64,000 nt of DNA from Buttiauxella sp. B2 (GCF_006376615.1 NZ_VEXQ01000004.1:62001-126000); one strand, 5' to 3'; counted from the first letter of the stretch, positions 46,913-56,498 are shown. Numbers and translations: made by a program. The notes: generated from the letters alone by a model not told the origin.

Positions 46913-48334
46913 TTAACAGATTTTCGAGGTTTTCACGCCAAGCAGCCAGGCGAGTTTTTCCAAAACAGCCCCCTGATGCCCGAGACCAATCGCGCAATGG
47001 TGAGCAGGCCCGCCGAGGCACCATTGAGTAGTGAAGTCACGGGCTGAAAGCGGAAAACGATAACGGCTGTTCGTGTTGCCAATATCCAATACCTCGCCAG
47101 GAACGGCTTCCCCTTCGGCATACTGTAAACACACACCATTTTGCGCGTCTTCAACAATGGAAAGGAACGTGACGGGGCCAGGTTTGACCGTCATCTGAAT
47201 CGACACTCCTTTACCTGGCTTGCCGTGGTAAACCGGCAGCGGAACGAGGTGAACGTGACCTTGCGCCATTAACGGATGCGCCGGGCCATCGTGTCCCCAG
47301 AGCACAACGTCATCAGCAAACTCAATACCGTATGGCTCGGAGAACGAGCCACCTGCGCCAAGAAGCTGCTGGATTTTCATCGCCAGCACGTTTTTGATCT
47401 CGTACTCGCCCGCGACCGGAATACCGCGCTGAGTCAGCAATGTATTACCGAGAATTATCGACGTAATGATGTTTTCGTAGGCGTTGCCATTGCGCCCTTC
47501 GTAGTAATAGGCCAGCGCACCGAGGTGATTTTTTTCGATAAGCTTATCCATGGCGCAAGCGGTTTGCACTGCACGAGCAAGCTCCGCTTTTTCACAGGTA
47601 GGGTCAATTTGCAAAGACGCTTCTACATCCTGCCATTTTTGCGCGCTAGTGGCCGGAGTGACCTGCTCGCGATATTCAGTCAGTTCGCACATTTCCAGTG
47701 GCTTGAAGCGTACGCCGAGTTTGGCGCTTAGGTTGGTCATGTTGCTGTAAACATCCACCATTCCGTCGTAATAGTGGCCCAGAACACCCACCTGGCAGGC
47801 CGCCAGCCCTTTCTGCACTTCGAGCGCTTGTAGCCATTGTTCTGTTTGCTGCCAGACATAGTCATCGCCTTGTAATGCGCCGACAAGAAGTTGGTAACGA
47901 ATCCCTGCTCGATTAAACACGTTCGCCAGTTCTGGTGCGCTGCACGCCTGGCAATGGGCGAGCCACTCACCGGTACGTTCGCCGCGATCGGTCATATCGC
48001 GGATTTTGCCATAGGGCAGGCCGCGTTCCGGCTGAAGCGCGAGAATAATCACTGGTTTGTTAATCTTTTGTACCAACGGCAGAACGGTAGAACTCAGGGC
48101 GTAGGTGCTGATGTAAAGCACGATGGCATCAATGGGTTGTTTCTGAAGTTGAGTGGTAAAGGTATCGGCTTTAGCGACGCTATCAATGAGGCCGCCATTA
48201 ATGACCGACACATCAAGCTGCGTGAGGCGCTGGTCTATCTGATGCAAATAACCCGTTAAGCGTTGTTCCAGGCCGGAAAACTGCGGCCAATAAGTATCAA
48301 GCCCGATACCGAAAAGGGCGACATTAAGCGACAT
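46913..48334 (-). CDS. L-fucose/L-arabinose isomerase-family protein
   Basis: A 473-residue protein of the FucI/AraA-like superfamily. The N-terminal Rossmann-type part ([20 protein letters not shown], then [14 protein letters not shown]) precedes the larger catalytic region with [20 protein letters not shown] and the C-terminal [20 protein letters not shown]. Conserved Glu/His residues fit a metal-dependent isomerase site. The natural substrate is not evident. Its position beside rhaT suggests a deoxysugar or pentose related to rhamnose. E. coli does not have this gene here. It is monocistronic. Confidence 0.75.
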   Translation of the reverse strand: MSLNVALFGIGLDTYWPQFSGLEQRLTGYLHQIDQRLTQLDVSVINGGLIDSVAKADTFTTQLQKQPIDAIVLYISTYALSSTVLPLVQKINKPVIILALQPERGLPYGKIRDMTDRGERTGEWLAHCQACSAPELANVFNRAGIRYQLLVGALQGDDYVWQQTEQWLQALEVQKGLAACQVGVLGHYYDGMVDVYSNMTNLSAKLGVRFKPLEMCELTEYREQVTPATSAQKWQDVEASLQIDPTCEKAELARAVQTACAMDKLIEKNHLGALAYYYEGRNGNAYENIITSIILGNTLLTQRGIPVAGEYEIKNVLAMKIQQLLGAGGSFSEPYGIEFADDVVLWGHDGPAHPLMAQGHVHLVPLPVYHGKPGKGVSIQMTVKPGPVTFLSIVEDAQNGVCLQYAEGEAVPGEVLDIGNTNSRYRFPLSARDFTTQWCLGGPAHHCAIGLGHQGAVLEKLAWLLGVKTSKIC

Positions 48335-48506
48335 GATGGTGCTCCAGGTAGAAAGAAGCGCCGACTATCACCTGAATTGCACCGTGCTACCTTTGCGGTA
48401 ATGCCAAATTTTGTAGTGGGTGGCAAAAAACAATTTATCCACCTGACAACGTTCACATTTTCACCATCATCACTAAAAGTTATAACCTTATTAAAAGTGC
48501 GGCATT

Positions 48507-48542
48507 GATAATCATTTTCAATATCATTTAATTAACTATAAT
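48507..48542 (+). promoter_or_regulatory. sodA promoter with Fur box
   Basis: GATAATCATTTTCAATATC at 48507-48525 is a good Fur box (consensus GATAATGATAATCATTATC). A TATAAT -10 lies at 48537-48542. The same sequence occurs upstream of E. coli sodA, where Fur, ArcA, SoxRS and other regulators act. Confidence 0.85.
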
Positions 48543-48606
48543 GAACCAACTGATTACCCGGCGTTAACAGCTTGTTCGCCGTTCGATAATAATGGAGATG
48601 ATGAAT

Positions 48607-49227
48607 ATGAGTTATACACTGCCATCCCTGCCTTACGCATACGACGCCCTGGAACCACATTTCGACAAACAAACGATGGAAATCCATCACAGCAAACACC
48701 ACCAGGCGTACGTGAATAACGCGAATGCAGCGCTGGAATCTCTGCCAGAGTTCGCAAGCCTGCCAGTTGAAGAGCTGATCGCTAAACTCGATCAACTGCC
48801 AGCTGACAAAAAAACTGTTCTGCGTAACAACGCTGGCGGCCACGCTAACCACAGCTTCTTCTGGAAAGGCCTGAAAACGGGTACCACCCTGCAAGGTGAC
48901 CTGAAAGCAGCCATCGAGCGTGACTTCGGTAGCGTTGACAGCTTCAAAGCAGAATTTGAGAAAGCAGCAGCAACTCGCTTTGGCTCCGGCTGGGCGTGGC
49001 TGGTTCTGAAAGGCGACAAACTGGCTGTAGTTTCTACTGCAAACCAGGACAGCCCACTGATGGGCGAAGCTGTTTCTGGCGTATCCGGTTTCCCAATTGT
49101 GGGCCTGGATGTGTGGGAACACGCTTACTACCTGAAATTCCAAAACCGTCGCCCTGACTACATCAAAGCATTCTGGGATGTTGTTAACTGGGACGAAGCA
49201 GCAGCACGTTTTGCCACTAAAAAATAA
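48607..49227 (+). CDS. sodA: manganese superoxide dismutase
   Basis: A 206-residue Mn-SOD, the same length as E. coli SodA, converting superoxide to oxygen and hydrogen peroxide in the cytoplasm. Metal ligands are in [15 protein letters not shown] (His), [13 protein letters not shown] (His) and [13 protein letters not shown] (Asp and His). The [20 protein letters not shown] start is at 48607, after GGAGATGATGAAT. Upstream in-frame Met codons at 48592-48601 fall in the ribosome-site region and are not used. A strong terminator follows. Confidence 0.98.
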   Translation: MSYTLPSLPYAYDALEPHFDKQTMEIHHSKHHQAYVNNANAALESLPEFASLPVEELIAKLDQLPADKKTVLRNNAGGHANHSFFWKGLKTGTTLQGDLKAAIERDFGSVDSFKAEFEKAAATRFGSGWAWLVLKGDKLAVVSTANQDSPLMGEAVSGVSGFPIVGLDVWEHAYYLKFQNRRPDYIKAFWDVVNWDEAAARFATKK

Positions 49228-49249
49228 GTTGCATTACAACTGCTGAGAG

Positions 49250-49274
49250 GCGAGCCTGATGGCTCGCTTTTTTT
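49250..49274 (+). terminator. intrinsic terminator after sodA
   Basis: GCGAGCC-TGAT-GGCTCGC followed by a T tract, 22 bases after the sodA stop. Confidence 0.92.
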
Positions 49275-49297
49275 ATGTCTGTTGCAGGGAGGATCAG

Positions 49298-49972
49298 ATG
49301 CACTATCCGCTAAACGTTTATATTGGCAAAGTCCGCGAATACGTGGGCAGCAGGCCGAGTGCAATCGCCAAAGTTCAGGTGGATGGCGAGATGCGACTGA
49401 CCGAGCTAGGTTTGGAAGGCGACCACCAGGCTGAAAAAATCATTCATGGCGGGCCTGATCGTGCGTTATGCCATTACCCCCGTGAACATTATGCTCACTG
49501 GGAACGCGAATTCCCTGAACAGGCAGAACTGTTTACCGCTCCGGCGTACGGCGAAAACTTATCGACCGAAGGCCTGACGGAAAAAAATGTTTATATCGGT
49601 GATATTTTCCGTTGGGGTGAGGCGCTTATCCAGGTCACTCAGCCACGTTCGCCGTGCTTCAAGCTGAATTACCATTTTGGCATTAGCGATATGTCGTCTT
49701 TGATGCAGGAAACGGGTTATTGCGGCTGGCTTTATCGGGTCGTGATGGCGGGTAATGTTTCGACTGAAGTACCACTGGAGCTGGTTTCGCGCGTCAGTGA
49801 TGTGACGGTTGCAGAAGCGATTGCCACGGCCTGGCATATGCCATTTGATGATGAGCAATATCACCGGTTGCTTTCTGCTGCGGGGCTATCGGTCAGCTGG
49901 ACGCGGACGATGCAGAAACGGCGGCTGTTGGGGAAGATCGAAGATAATTCTCGACGCTTGTGGGGCAAATAA
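49298..49972 (+). CDS. yiiM: YiiM, 6-hydroxyaminopurine reductase (MOSC domain)
   Basis: A 224-residue molybdenum-cofactor protein that detoxifies N-hydroxylated bases in E. coli. The MOSC domain (about residues 30-165) contains LTELGLEGDHQAEKIIHGGP and the ligating Cys region TQPRSPCFKLNYHFG. A C-terminal 3-alpha domain follows. The start is ATG 49298 after GGGAGGATC, giving the E. coli length. The preceding 13 open codons overlap the sodA terminator. Its position downstream of sodA matches E. coli, minus kdgT. Confidence 0.95.
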   Translation: MHYPLNVYIGKVREYVGSRPSAIAKVQVDGEMRLTELGLEGDHQAEKIIHGGPDRALCHYPREHYAHWEREFPEQAELFTAPAYGENLSTEGLTEKNVYIGDIFRWGEALIQVTQPRSPCFKLNYHFGISDMSSLMQETGYCGWLYRVVMAGNVSTEVPLELVSRVSDVTVAEAIATAWHMPFDDEQYHRLLSAAGLSVSWTRTMQKRRLLGKIEDNSRRLWGK

Positions 49973-50016
49973 TAGTTTCTTTGGAGGGGGCAGCCCCTCC
50001 AGTGTGAGGATATCTT

Positions 50017-51180
50017 TCAGCTCTCTCGTAAACTGCATTTCCCCCATACGGCTAGAACAAAATACAACACCATCGGTAAGATAAAACTCAAGCGCAGGCC
50101 TACCCCGTCGATAATTATTGCCTGTAAGTATGGGATGATAGCGCCACCTATCCCAGCCATGACCAACACTGCTGCGGCGATATTAGCTAAATGAGGCAAC
50201 TTGCTGAGGCTACGGCTGAAAATAACCGGATACATAATAGCGTTACCTAATCCTGTTAGTAATAATAAAACCCCGCCGACTGAGTTGTTGAGCAGTAAAG
50301 CGAGGATTACACAGCATGAACAAAATAATGTGGCGCTAAGAAATGCATGGTAAGTATTTATTTTATGCGCGAATAAACCAAACAATAAACGCCCAATTAA
50401 TGCTCCACCCCAGTAAATCGAGACTAAAGATATTGCCTGATCAGTTTGCCACAGGCCGATAGTAGTGAGATATTTTACTGCGCTGGTGGCAATAGCCACT
50501 TCAACGCCAACATAGGTGAAAATAGCAGTAACGCTAAATCTGAATCCTTTATGTTTCCATAGGTCTGAAAATTTCTGATGGTAGCGAGTTGGGTGTTTAG
50601 GATCTGGTAGATTAATGAAACAGCTAATAAGAATAAGCATCGCTGAAAATAAAGACAATACCATCCATAAGCTACTAATAGGTTCTTTGTGAGCGGAAAA
50701 ATCAATCGGATAATGTTGCAGTAAAAGAGCGATAACAATAGGTGCCAGAGTGGTACCCAGAGAATTAACCGCTGATGCCAGGCTAAGGTTACCTATCCGT
50801 TTATTCGGCTTACTAAGCAGCGTTAGATAAGGGTTAGTGACGACCTGCATGGCAGAGACACCTGCCGCCACTACGAAAACGGCCAGCAAAGAGTATGAAA
50901 ATGAGTAGCCTTGCAACGCAAAACCTAACGCCATGCTACCCACAGCGGTGGTGAATAGTGAGGCACGTAGCACGGTGCGATAACCCCAGCGGGAAATGAG
51001 TGCCGAGCACGGTAGGCAAGTGATAAAAGGGGCGAGATAAAATAATACGTTAATTAAAATCGCCTGTTGCCAGGATATTTTAAAATACTGATAAAAAAAT
51101 AAAATCAGTGTACTGTTAATCGAGGTGATATTCCCCCACAAAAAGAAGACCATTCCTAGCGTAGTTAAATTCTTATTCAT
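50017..51180 (-). CDS. MFS transporter, FHS (fucose/glucose-galactose) type
   Basis: A 387-residue major-facilitator permease with 12 hydrophobic segments resembling the FHS family (FucP-like). The N-terminal half includes MVFFLWGNITSINSTLILFF and VSAMQVVTNPYLTLLSKPNK, the latter typical of this family. Fucose, N-acetylglucosamine or a related sugar is plausible, but the substrate is unknown. It is divergent from an RpiR-type regulator gene, with 97 bases between. It has no E. coli counterpart at this site. Confidence 0.8.
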   Translation of the reverse strand: MNKNLTTLGMVFFLWGNITSINSTLILFFYQYFKISWQQAILINVLFYLAPFITCLPCSALISRWGYRTVLRASLFTTAVGSMALGFALQGYSFSYSLLAVFVVAAGVSAMQVVTNPYLTLLSKPNKRIGNLSLASAVNSLGTTLAPIVIALLLQHYPIDFSAHKEPISSLWMVLSLFSAMLILISCFINLPDPKHPTRYHQKFSDLWKHKGFRFSVTAIFTYVGVEVAIATSAVKYLTTIGLWQTDQAISLVSIYWGGALIGRLLFGLFAHKINTYHAFLSATLFCSCCVILALLLNNSVGGVLLLLTGLGNAIMYPVIFSRSLSKLPHLANIAAAVLVMAGIGGAIIPYLQAIIIDGVGLRLSFILPMVLYFVLAVWGKCSLRES

Positions 51181-51244
51181 TTCCCTGTCTTTCTTCCCTG
51201 TTATTTATCTAAAGTGACCTGACGCGCAAACAGAAACCTGGATA

Positions 51245-51259
51245 GATGATAAAGTCATC
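51245..51259. promoter_or_regulatory. GATGA-N5-TCATC palindrome in the MFS-RpiR gap
   Basis: GATGATAAAGTCATC is a perfect 5-bp dyad around a 5-base centre, located just before the RpiR-type gene and upstream of the divergent MFS gene. It is a candidate operator; the assignment is tentative. Confidence 0.35.
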
Positions 51260-51280
51260 ATATTGTGTGAGGAGTGAATG

Positions 51281-51991
51281 ATGGACTTAAAAAATCTTTT
51301 CCGTGATGTAAAACTAACCAAAACAGAAATAACGGTGCTTCAGTATATTCAGAATGATCCCGAGCAATGCATTCGCGAAGGCGTTCGTACTGTAGCAGAA
51401 CGTTGCTACAGCAATCCTTCATCGTTAGTCAGGTTAGCTAAGAAACTGAAATTTAGCGGCTGGCTGGAAATGGTCTATTTCATTAAATTTAACATCACCA
51501 TGCCTAAATTAGATGTGACCAATGATGTCGATTTTATGAAAATCCAACCCGAAGAACAGCTCGAACCGTTATTAAAAAGCCTACAGCACGATCGCATTCT
51601 TATTCACGGTAGTGGTTTTTCTCAACTCATTGCTCAATATATTTATAACAAATTCCTGGTGATTGGCGTTAATGCTAGCTTGGCTCTATGGCCTGACTAT
51701 GAAATCCTTGAACAAAAGACAGCAGCTAAATTTGATTCCATCTGGATTATTTCTAAGTCCGGGCGCAGCAGTTCCGCTTTGAGCTGGGTTAAAGCTCTGG
51801 AAAACAAGGATATCGACCTCGTCTGTTTTACCGGGGATTACCAAAGCCCTCTGGCGCAGGAGGCAAATACATCGTTTATCATCCACGACCCGCAGAAATT
51901 TGATGATGATATCTACTGGTCTAATCCGTTTTTTGGCTACTGCATTTTGGGTTTTGAACATCTCCTCAAGCAATGGTTTATGCAGAAATAA
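51281..51991 (+). CDS. MurR/RpiR-family regulator
   Basis: A 236-residue transcriptional regulator. The N-terminal RpiR HTH is at about residues 10-75 (IREGVRTVAERCYSNPSSLV and LAKKLKFSGWLEM). A SIS sugar-phosphate-binding domain follows (ILIHGSGFSQLIAQYIYNKF and IWIISKSGRSSSALSWVKAL). The start at 51281 sits 6 bases after GAGGAG; the ATG at 51278 is too close. It is likely to control the divergent MFS transporter and/or the GH4/PTS operon that converges from the other side. Confidence 0.85.
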   Translation: MDLKNLFRDVKLTKTEITVLQYIQNDPEQCIREGVRTVAERCYSNPSSLVRLAKKLKFSGWLEMVYFIKFNITMPKLDVTNDVDFMKIQPEEQLEPLLKSLQHDRILIHGSGFSQLIAQYIYNKFLVIGVNASLALWPDYEILEQKTAAKFDSIWIISKSGRSSSALSWVKALENKDIDLVCFTGDYQSPLAQEANTSFIIHDPQKFDDDIYWSNPFFGYCILGFEHLLKQWFMQK

Positions 51992-51993
51992 AG

Positions 51994-52020
51994 CAGGGCG
52001 GATGGGAATCATCCGCCCTG
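51994..52020. terminator. bidirectional hairpin between RpiR gene and GH4 gene
   Basis: CAGGGCGGATG pairs perfectly with its complement (11 bp) around a short loop, directly between convergent genes. Confidence 0.8.
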
Positions 52021-52026
52021 TAATGG

Positions 52027-53382
52027 TTACTTCCAGTAGGCCTTAATCAGCTTATCAGCCAGCGACCAGGAGCCGATCAGCGGATGCGCCATAAGCGCAC
52101 GCACGGCCAACGTTTTGTCCTGCTTGAGAATCGCGTCCACCGCCAGTCTTTCATACTCTTTCACACAAGAAATCATGTTTTTCTGCGCAGTTGGCACATG
52201 CACGGGTGTTACCGGTTTCAGACCATCTTTGCTTAGGTCGCAGCTAATTTCGATAACATCATCCGGGTGCAGGAAGTCTAATGTGCCATTGTTGGAAATC
52301 GAAACCACAATGCGTTTGGTTGTGGTGCTGTTCACAGCCTCAAGAATATCAAGCGCAACGCCCGCGTAACCGCCAGTATCCGGCTCCTCGATGAACTGTG
52401 TGAGCGTGAGTGGCGTGCGGGTGTGGAATTTCTCCTGCTGCGACTCATTTTGCATATAGCTATTTTCGCGACGCAGATAGTGCTTCATCCAGATATCAAA
52501 CGCTTTTTCTGGGTTGGCTTTAACATCAATGGTTTTCAGTTCTTCACGCATATCATGGTTGATGTGAGCAATTTGCTCTCCGCGTGTGATCCCTGAATCC
52601 TGAATCGCCTTCAATGCCTCTTCTTTGTAGTAGTAATAATAGAGGTATTCATTCAGTAACTGCTTGTCGCATAGCTGTACCAGCTCTGGCGAGAAGTATT
52701 GCATCGCTGTTTTGCTGTACAGTTCTGGGCTGGCAACCAGGCGGTCAGTAACGTCTTCCCCACACACGGTGAAGTGAGTGAACCATGAGAAGTGGTTTAA
52801 ACCGTAGCATTCGACTTTCAGATCTTGCTCATCGCATCCCAAAATAGCCGGTAACTCGCGAATCAGTTCGGAAGGTGCATCGCAAATACCATACACGCGG
52901 CGTTTGAAACCAGATTTGATGATGGCTTCGGTCACAAGCCCTGATGGGTTAGTAAAGTTGAACAGAATGGCATCGTCAGCCGCATGTTCTTCAATTAGAC
53001 GGCAATAGCCCAGAATGGCGGGAATCGAGCGCATCGCCATTGCAAAGCCACCTGCTCCAGTGGTTTCCTGCCCCAGGGTATTATGATCCAGCGCGATACG
53101 TTCATCGCCAATACGGCTTTCATCACCGCCAACACGTAGCGTAGTGATAACGTAATTCGCGTTTTTCAGCGCCGTTACCGGGTCGGTACTTAATGAAAAA
53201 GCAATATCCGGGCGAATCGTATTAAAGATATAACGGGCAATCTCACCAAATGTTTTCAGGTTTTCTTCTGAATTATCCAGGAATACAACTTCTTTTAATC
53301 CAATTCGGTGTGCGTTATATGCTAATGATTTTGCCAGGAATGCAGAGCGAACACCGCCGCCGCCTAATACGGTTAATTTCAT
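52027..53382 (-). CDS. GH4 NAD-dependent 6-phospho-glucosidase
   Basis: A 451-residue family GH4 glycosidase, which uses NAD+ and Mn2+ in an oxidation-elimination mechanism. The NAD motif is LTVLGGGGVRSAFLAKSL. The metal/catalytic site lies in YGICDAPSE (Cys near residue 170) and GLNHFSWFTHF (His near 200). It hydrolyses phosphorylated disaccharides delivered by the adjacent PTS. CDxP after the Cys is nearer to 6-phospho-alpha-glucosidases (CDMP) than to the CNVP of beta enzymes, so I lean to an alpha-glucoside, but this is not certain. The EIICB gene lies 13 bases upstream. Confidence 0.85.
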   Translation of the reverse strand: MKLTVLGGGGVRSAFLAKSLAYNAHRIGLKEVVFLDNSEENLKTFGEIARYIFNTIRPDIAFSLSTDPVTALKNANYVITTLRVGGDESRIGDERIALDHNTLGQETTGAGGFAMAMRSIPAILGYCRLIEEHAADDAILFNFTNPSGLVTEAIIKSGFKRRVYGICDAPSELIRELPAILGCDEQDLKVECYGLNHFSWFTHFTVCGEDVTDRLVASPELYSKTAMQYFSPELVQLCDKQLLNEYLYYYYYKEEALKAIQDSGITRGEQIAHINHDMREELKTIDVKANPEKAFDIWMKHYLRRENSYMQNESQQEKFHTRTPLTLTQFIEEPDTGGYAGVALDILEAVNSTTTKRIVVSISNNGTLDFLHPDDVIEISCDLSKDGLKPVTPVHVPTAQKNMISCVKEYERLAVDAILKQDKTLAVRALMAHPLIGSWSLADKLIKAYWK

Positions 53383-53395
53383 AACTACTCCAGAA

Positions 53396-54967
53396 TTAAT
53401 TATCTGCCAGCCAGGTGTCTACTTTAGAGCGTACCTGCCCTACTTTAATACCATATATAACTTGAACTTCATTTCGATTTCTTACCACGCCATTCGCTCC
53501 GGTGGATTTAAGAATGGCATCGTCAACAATATCCGGGTTGTGAATAGCTACGCGCAGGCGAGTAAAACAGTTATCTACTGAGATAATATTTTCTTTCCCA
53601 CCCAGCCCTTTAATGATTTCATCTATTCCAGAATTAAGGGTGCCTGCGCGCTGTTTAGTTTTTTCCTGATAATCTTTTTTATTATATAGTCTGACTTCAT
53701 CATCATCTTCACGACCTGGTGTTTTAAGTTTCAGCTTCACCACCAGGGTGCGGAAAATCACATAGTAAGCGGCGAATTGCCCCAGACCGATGAGAACATA
53801 CGCTGGCCAGCGAGTTAACGAGACTGGAAGCGGCAGATTGTATATCAGGAATTCGATTAGCCCTGATGCACCCCACGGGCGAACCGAGAAAACATCGCAC
53901 AGTGCCTGTGATGCAGCGGTCAGAGTTGCATGAATCACCCACAACAACGGCGAGATAAACAAAAAAGTGAATTCAATTGGTTCGGTGATACCCGTCAAAA
54001 TCGACGTGATAATGGCGGGCAGTAGAATAGCTTTGGCCATCATTTTCTTTTCAGGCTTTGCCGTGTGGTAGAACGCCAACGCCGCACCTGACAGACCGAA
54101 GATGGTCGTCATGCCCTGCTGTGAAAAACGCAACGCATCGTTCATAACTGGCGAGAGATCAGGGTGGCGCATGTATGCCAGGAAAATAGCCTGAGTACCC
54201 GAGACAGTTTGCCCATCCACGGTTAACGTACCGCCGATTTGTGTTAACTGGAATGGCGACCACACAAAGTGGTGCAGCCCGGTAGGGATGAGGAATTTTT
54301 CGAAGAAGCCGTAAACAAAGACGCCTGCGACACCTGCGTTCTTCATAAAGCCGGTTAATGCGGTGATGCCGTGGGTCATAAACGGCCATATCCAGGTGAA
54401 CGCCATCGCATAAATAATGACGACGGGTGTCATGGCAATTAGGGTTAATTTAGCACCGCCATACATCGACAGAGCGCCCGGTAAATCAATCTGTGAAACC
54501 TTATTATGTACCCAGGCAATGGTGCAACCGAGAATAATGCCGAGGAAAATGCCCATATCAACAACAACAAAACCTAATAGTTGTGTCTGGCCTGTTCCGT
54601 AATACTCACCATTTATTTTATCGGCGACCCCATGAGTATATTCAAGCCAGGAGTGGTTGGCACCAAGAAACATAATAAAGCACATTACAGAAACCAATGC
54701 GACTTCCGTTTTTTTATCTTTTGCCAGGCCATAGCTGATGCCAACACAAAAGAGCAAACCTAAGTTTCCAAATAGTGGCCAGAAGGTATCACCTAATAAT
54801 TGGCCGATATTATGTAGAATGCTAGTTTCAGAAATAAGAGTAGGATTTGTTAATACTGAACTCAGTGCCAGAATTAAACCTATTACTGGCAAAAACAATA
54901 CTGCGCCGATCATGGCTCGGGAGAATTTTTGCATACTCTCCAGAGTACGTTGCCGTATTCCAGACAT
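53396..54967 (-). CDS. PTS EIICB component, alpha-glucoside type
   Basis: A 523-residue PTS permease of the MalX/GlvC/AglA type. The EIIC membrane domain is about residues 15-420 (for example GFFEKFLIPTGLHHFVWSPF and the GITEPIEFTFLFISPLLWVI signature). A C-terminal EIIB domain carries the phospho-Cys in SVDNCFTRLRVAIHNPD near residue 460. The start is ATG 54967 (MSGIRQRTLESMQKF) after AAGGAACAG, excluding 42 upstream open codons. It lies upstream of the GH4 gene in one operon. EIIA must be supplied in trans. Confidence 0.9.
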   Translation of the reverse strand: MSGIRQRTLESMQKFSRAMIGAVLFLPVIGLILALSSVLTNPTLISETSILHNIGQLLGDTFWPLFGNLGLLFCVGISYGLAKDKKTEVALVSVMCFIMFLGANHSWLEYTHGVADKINGEYYGTGQTQLLGFVVVDMGIFLGIILGCTIAWVHNKVSQIDLPGALSMYGGAKLTLIAMTPVVIIYAMAFTWIWPFMTHGITALTGFMKNAGVAGVFVYGFFEKFLIPTGLHHFVWSPFQLTQIGGTLTVDGQTVSGTQAIFLAYMRHPDLSPVMNDALRFSQQGMTTIFGLSGAALAFYHTAKPEKKMMAKAILLPAIITSILTGITEPIEFTFLFISPLLWVIHATLTAASQALCDVFSVRPWGASGLIEFLIYNLPLPVSLTRWPAYVLIGLGQFAAYYVIFRTLVVKLKLKTPGREDDDEVRLYNKKDYQEKTKQRAGTLNSGIDEIIKGLGGKENIISVDNCFTRLRVAIHNPDIVDDAILKSTGANGVVRNRNEVQVIYGIKVGQVRSKVDTWLADN

Positions 54968-55127
54968 AGCTGTTCCTTTATTTATACGTAGGGTTATTTT
55001 GTAATTATGTGAACGTACTTCCAGTACCTTCGTTATAACAACTCTACTTTTTAAAAGAAACCTGTTGCGGTAAATAGGTACGGATAGCCACAAAGTGCAT
55101 ACCTGTTTCGCATGAATACCAGAAACG

Positions 55128-55154
55128 AAAAAACCCGCCGAAGCGGGTTTTTTT
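55128..55154. terminator. terminator of cspA
   Basis: AAACCCGC/GCGGGTTT stem with A and T flanks, 27 bases after the cspA stop on the minus strand. The symmetric flanks make it usable in both directions. Confidence 0.9.
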
Positions 55155-55180
55155 AATTCTTAGCTTTGCTAACGTTAACC

Positions 55181-55393
55181 TTACAGGTTAGTTACGTTAC
55201 CAGCAGCTGGGCCTTTAGCACCACTTTCGATGGTGAAAGACACTTTCTGGCCTTCGTCCAGAGACTTGTAGCCATCAATCTGGATAGCAGAGAAGTGTAC
55301 GAACACGTCTTTTGAGCCATCGTCTGGAGTGATGAAGCCGAAGCCTTTGTCAGAGTTGAACCATTTTACGAGACCAGTCATTTTGTTAGACAT
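55181..55393 (-). CDS. cspA: CspA, major cold-shock RNA chaperone
   Basis: A 70-residue cold-shock domain protein, only a few residues different from E. coli CspA (start [20 protein letters not shown], end [12 protein letters not shown]). The RNA-binding motifs are KGFGFI (RNP1) and VFVHF (RNP2). It melts RNA structure at low temperature. The 159-base leader with its cold box distinguishes it from CspC/CspE-type paralogues and identifies it as the CspA gene proper. Confidence 0.93.
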   Translation of the reverse strand: MSNKMTGLVKWFNSDKGFGFITPDDGSKDVFVHFSAIQIDGYKSLDEGQKVSFTIESGAKGPAAGNVTNL

Positions 55394-55552
55394 AGATATT
55401 ACCTTTTAAATTAAATTTGCCTTCCGGCGCAATTGGAATGTTTTACAGATTTTTTAAAGCGATAAAGGAAGGTAGATCACGTCGAAGGGTATCTATGATA
55501 ACTCTTTGAGGACTGCGTTACTAAACTGCTTAAAGGTCTGTGCTTCAAACCG
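55394..55552 (-). promoter_or_regulatory. cspA 5' leader: cold box and RNA thermoswitch
   Basis: The leader begins CGGTTTGAAGCACAGACC (plus-strand 55535-55552), matching the E. coli cold box CGGTTTGACGTACAGACC. It continues with conserved segments (AAGAGTTATCATAGATACCC, CTTTATCGCTTTAAAA, AATCTGTAAAACA) up to AAGGTAATA before the ATG. The implied length is 159 nt, the same as E. coli. The E. coli leader refolds on cold shock to allow translation. Confidence 0.9.
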
Positions 55553-55668
55553 ATGGATGTATTAACACATATTCAGCATGTGAATGGCAAGGTTTATTTT
55601 AGCCATCCGCAGGTCTAGAGCTCAAGCCAGCCGCGGGATTCCCCGCCTTTCGACGGGGAAAATCACAC

Positions 55669-56379
55669 TTATTGCATGGAGCTTTGTGCAGTTGAATAAG
55701 CCTGCATAAACGCCTGATGCTGTGATGCCAGCGGAGCCATCAGTGAGTTGTACTGACTTGCTTGCTGTGAAGTTGGGAACTGAATACCACCCGCAGTGAA
55801 ACCAACCTGAGTTCCTTGCTGTTGGATGAAATCACCCACTTGCACCAGTTGAGCTGTGAAAGTTTGCGCGGCAGGGATAAGCGGAGCCATAGCGTCAGCC
55901 GGAGCCGTAACTACTTTCTGATAAATCTGATCGTATACGGTTTTCAGGTCATCTGGCTGTTTCAGCGTGGCGCGAGCACTGTCAGCCTGCATTTTGGCAT
56001 TCTGTACTTGTTGGCCTAACACGTTCAATGAGCCATTCGCATTGCGCAGAGCATCGCGCTGCGTCATGTAATCTTGCGGTACACGAATGCTGTTTACGCT
56101 ATCAACAACGGGTTTCATGCCATCGTCCATTGCCTGATTTACCTGTTGAGCAAAGCCGTAGATAATCGCGTAATCAGAAACCAGCGGACCAAATTGTTTT
56201 TTCTGATCGGCTGTTAATGTCGGCAAACGTTCGCCGCTGCGCATCGCTGTATTTTGTAGGAAATCGACGAACGCTTTGCGTTGATCGCCTTCTTTATCAA
56301 AACAACCGCTAAGGCTCACCACCATTAAAATTGCCGCAAGCGGCGCAAACCAGCGTGACCAGGACTTACCTGTCGCCAT
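55669..56379 (-). CDS. yiaF: YiaF, DUF3053 lipoprotein
   Basis: A 236-residue lipoprotein matching E. coli YiaF. The signal peptide is MATGKSWSRWFAPLAAILMV followed by the lipobox LSGC. The next block, FDKEGDQRKAFVDFLQNTAM, is nearly identical to E. coli, and QQGTQVGFTAGGIQFPTSQQ near the C terminus is conserved. The mature protein is helical and Gln-rich; its function is unknown. In E. coli yiaG and ghrB lie between yiaF and cspA; here yiaF abuts the cspA promoter region directly. Confidence 0.93.
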   Translation of the reverse strand: MATGKSWSRWFAPLAAILMVVSLSGCFDKEGDQRKAFVDFLQNTAMRSGERLPTLTADQKKQFGPLVSDYAIIYGFAQQVNQAMDDGMKPVVDSVNSIRVPQDYMTQRDALRNANGSLNVLGQQVQNAKMQADSARATLKQPDDLKTVYDQIYQKVVTAPADAMAPLIPAAQTFTAQLVQVGDFIQQQGTQVGFTAGGIQFPTSQQASQYNSLMAPLASQHQAFMQAYSTAQSSMQ

Positions 56380-56498
56380 CTTTTCTACTCCTCACCATTC
56401 AATTCAAATACGCAAATGCGCACCCAATAATGGTGCTAAGGATAGTCCAACCTGACTTTGCAAGATACCCTTTCGCAACAATCTCTTTAAGGCAAATT

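Noticed and set aside
54968-55093. 42-residue N-terminal extension of the EIICB protein
   Set aside because: It lacks homology and a ribosome site; AAGGAACAG before 54967 sets the start.
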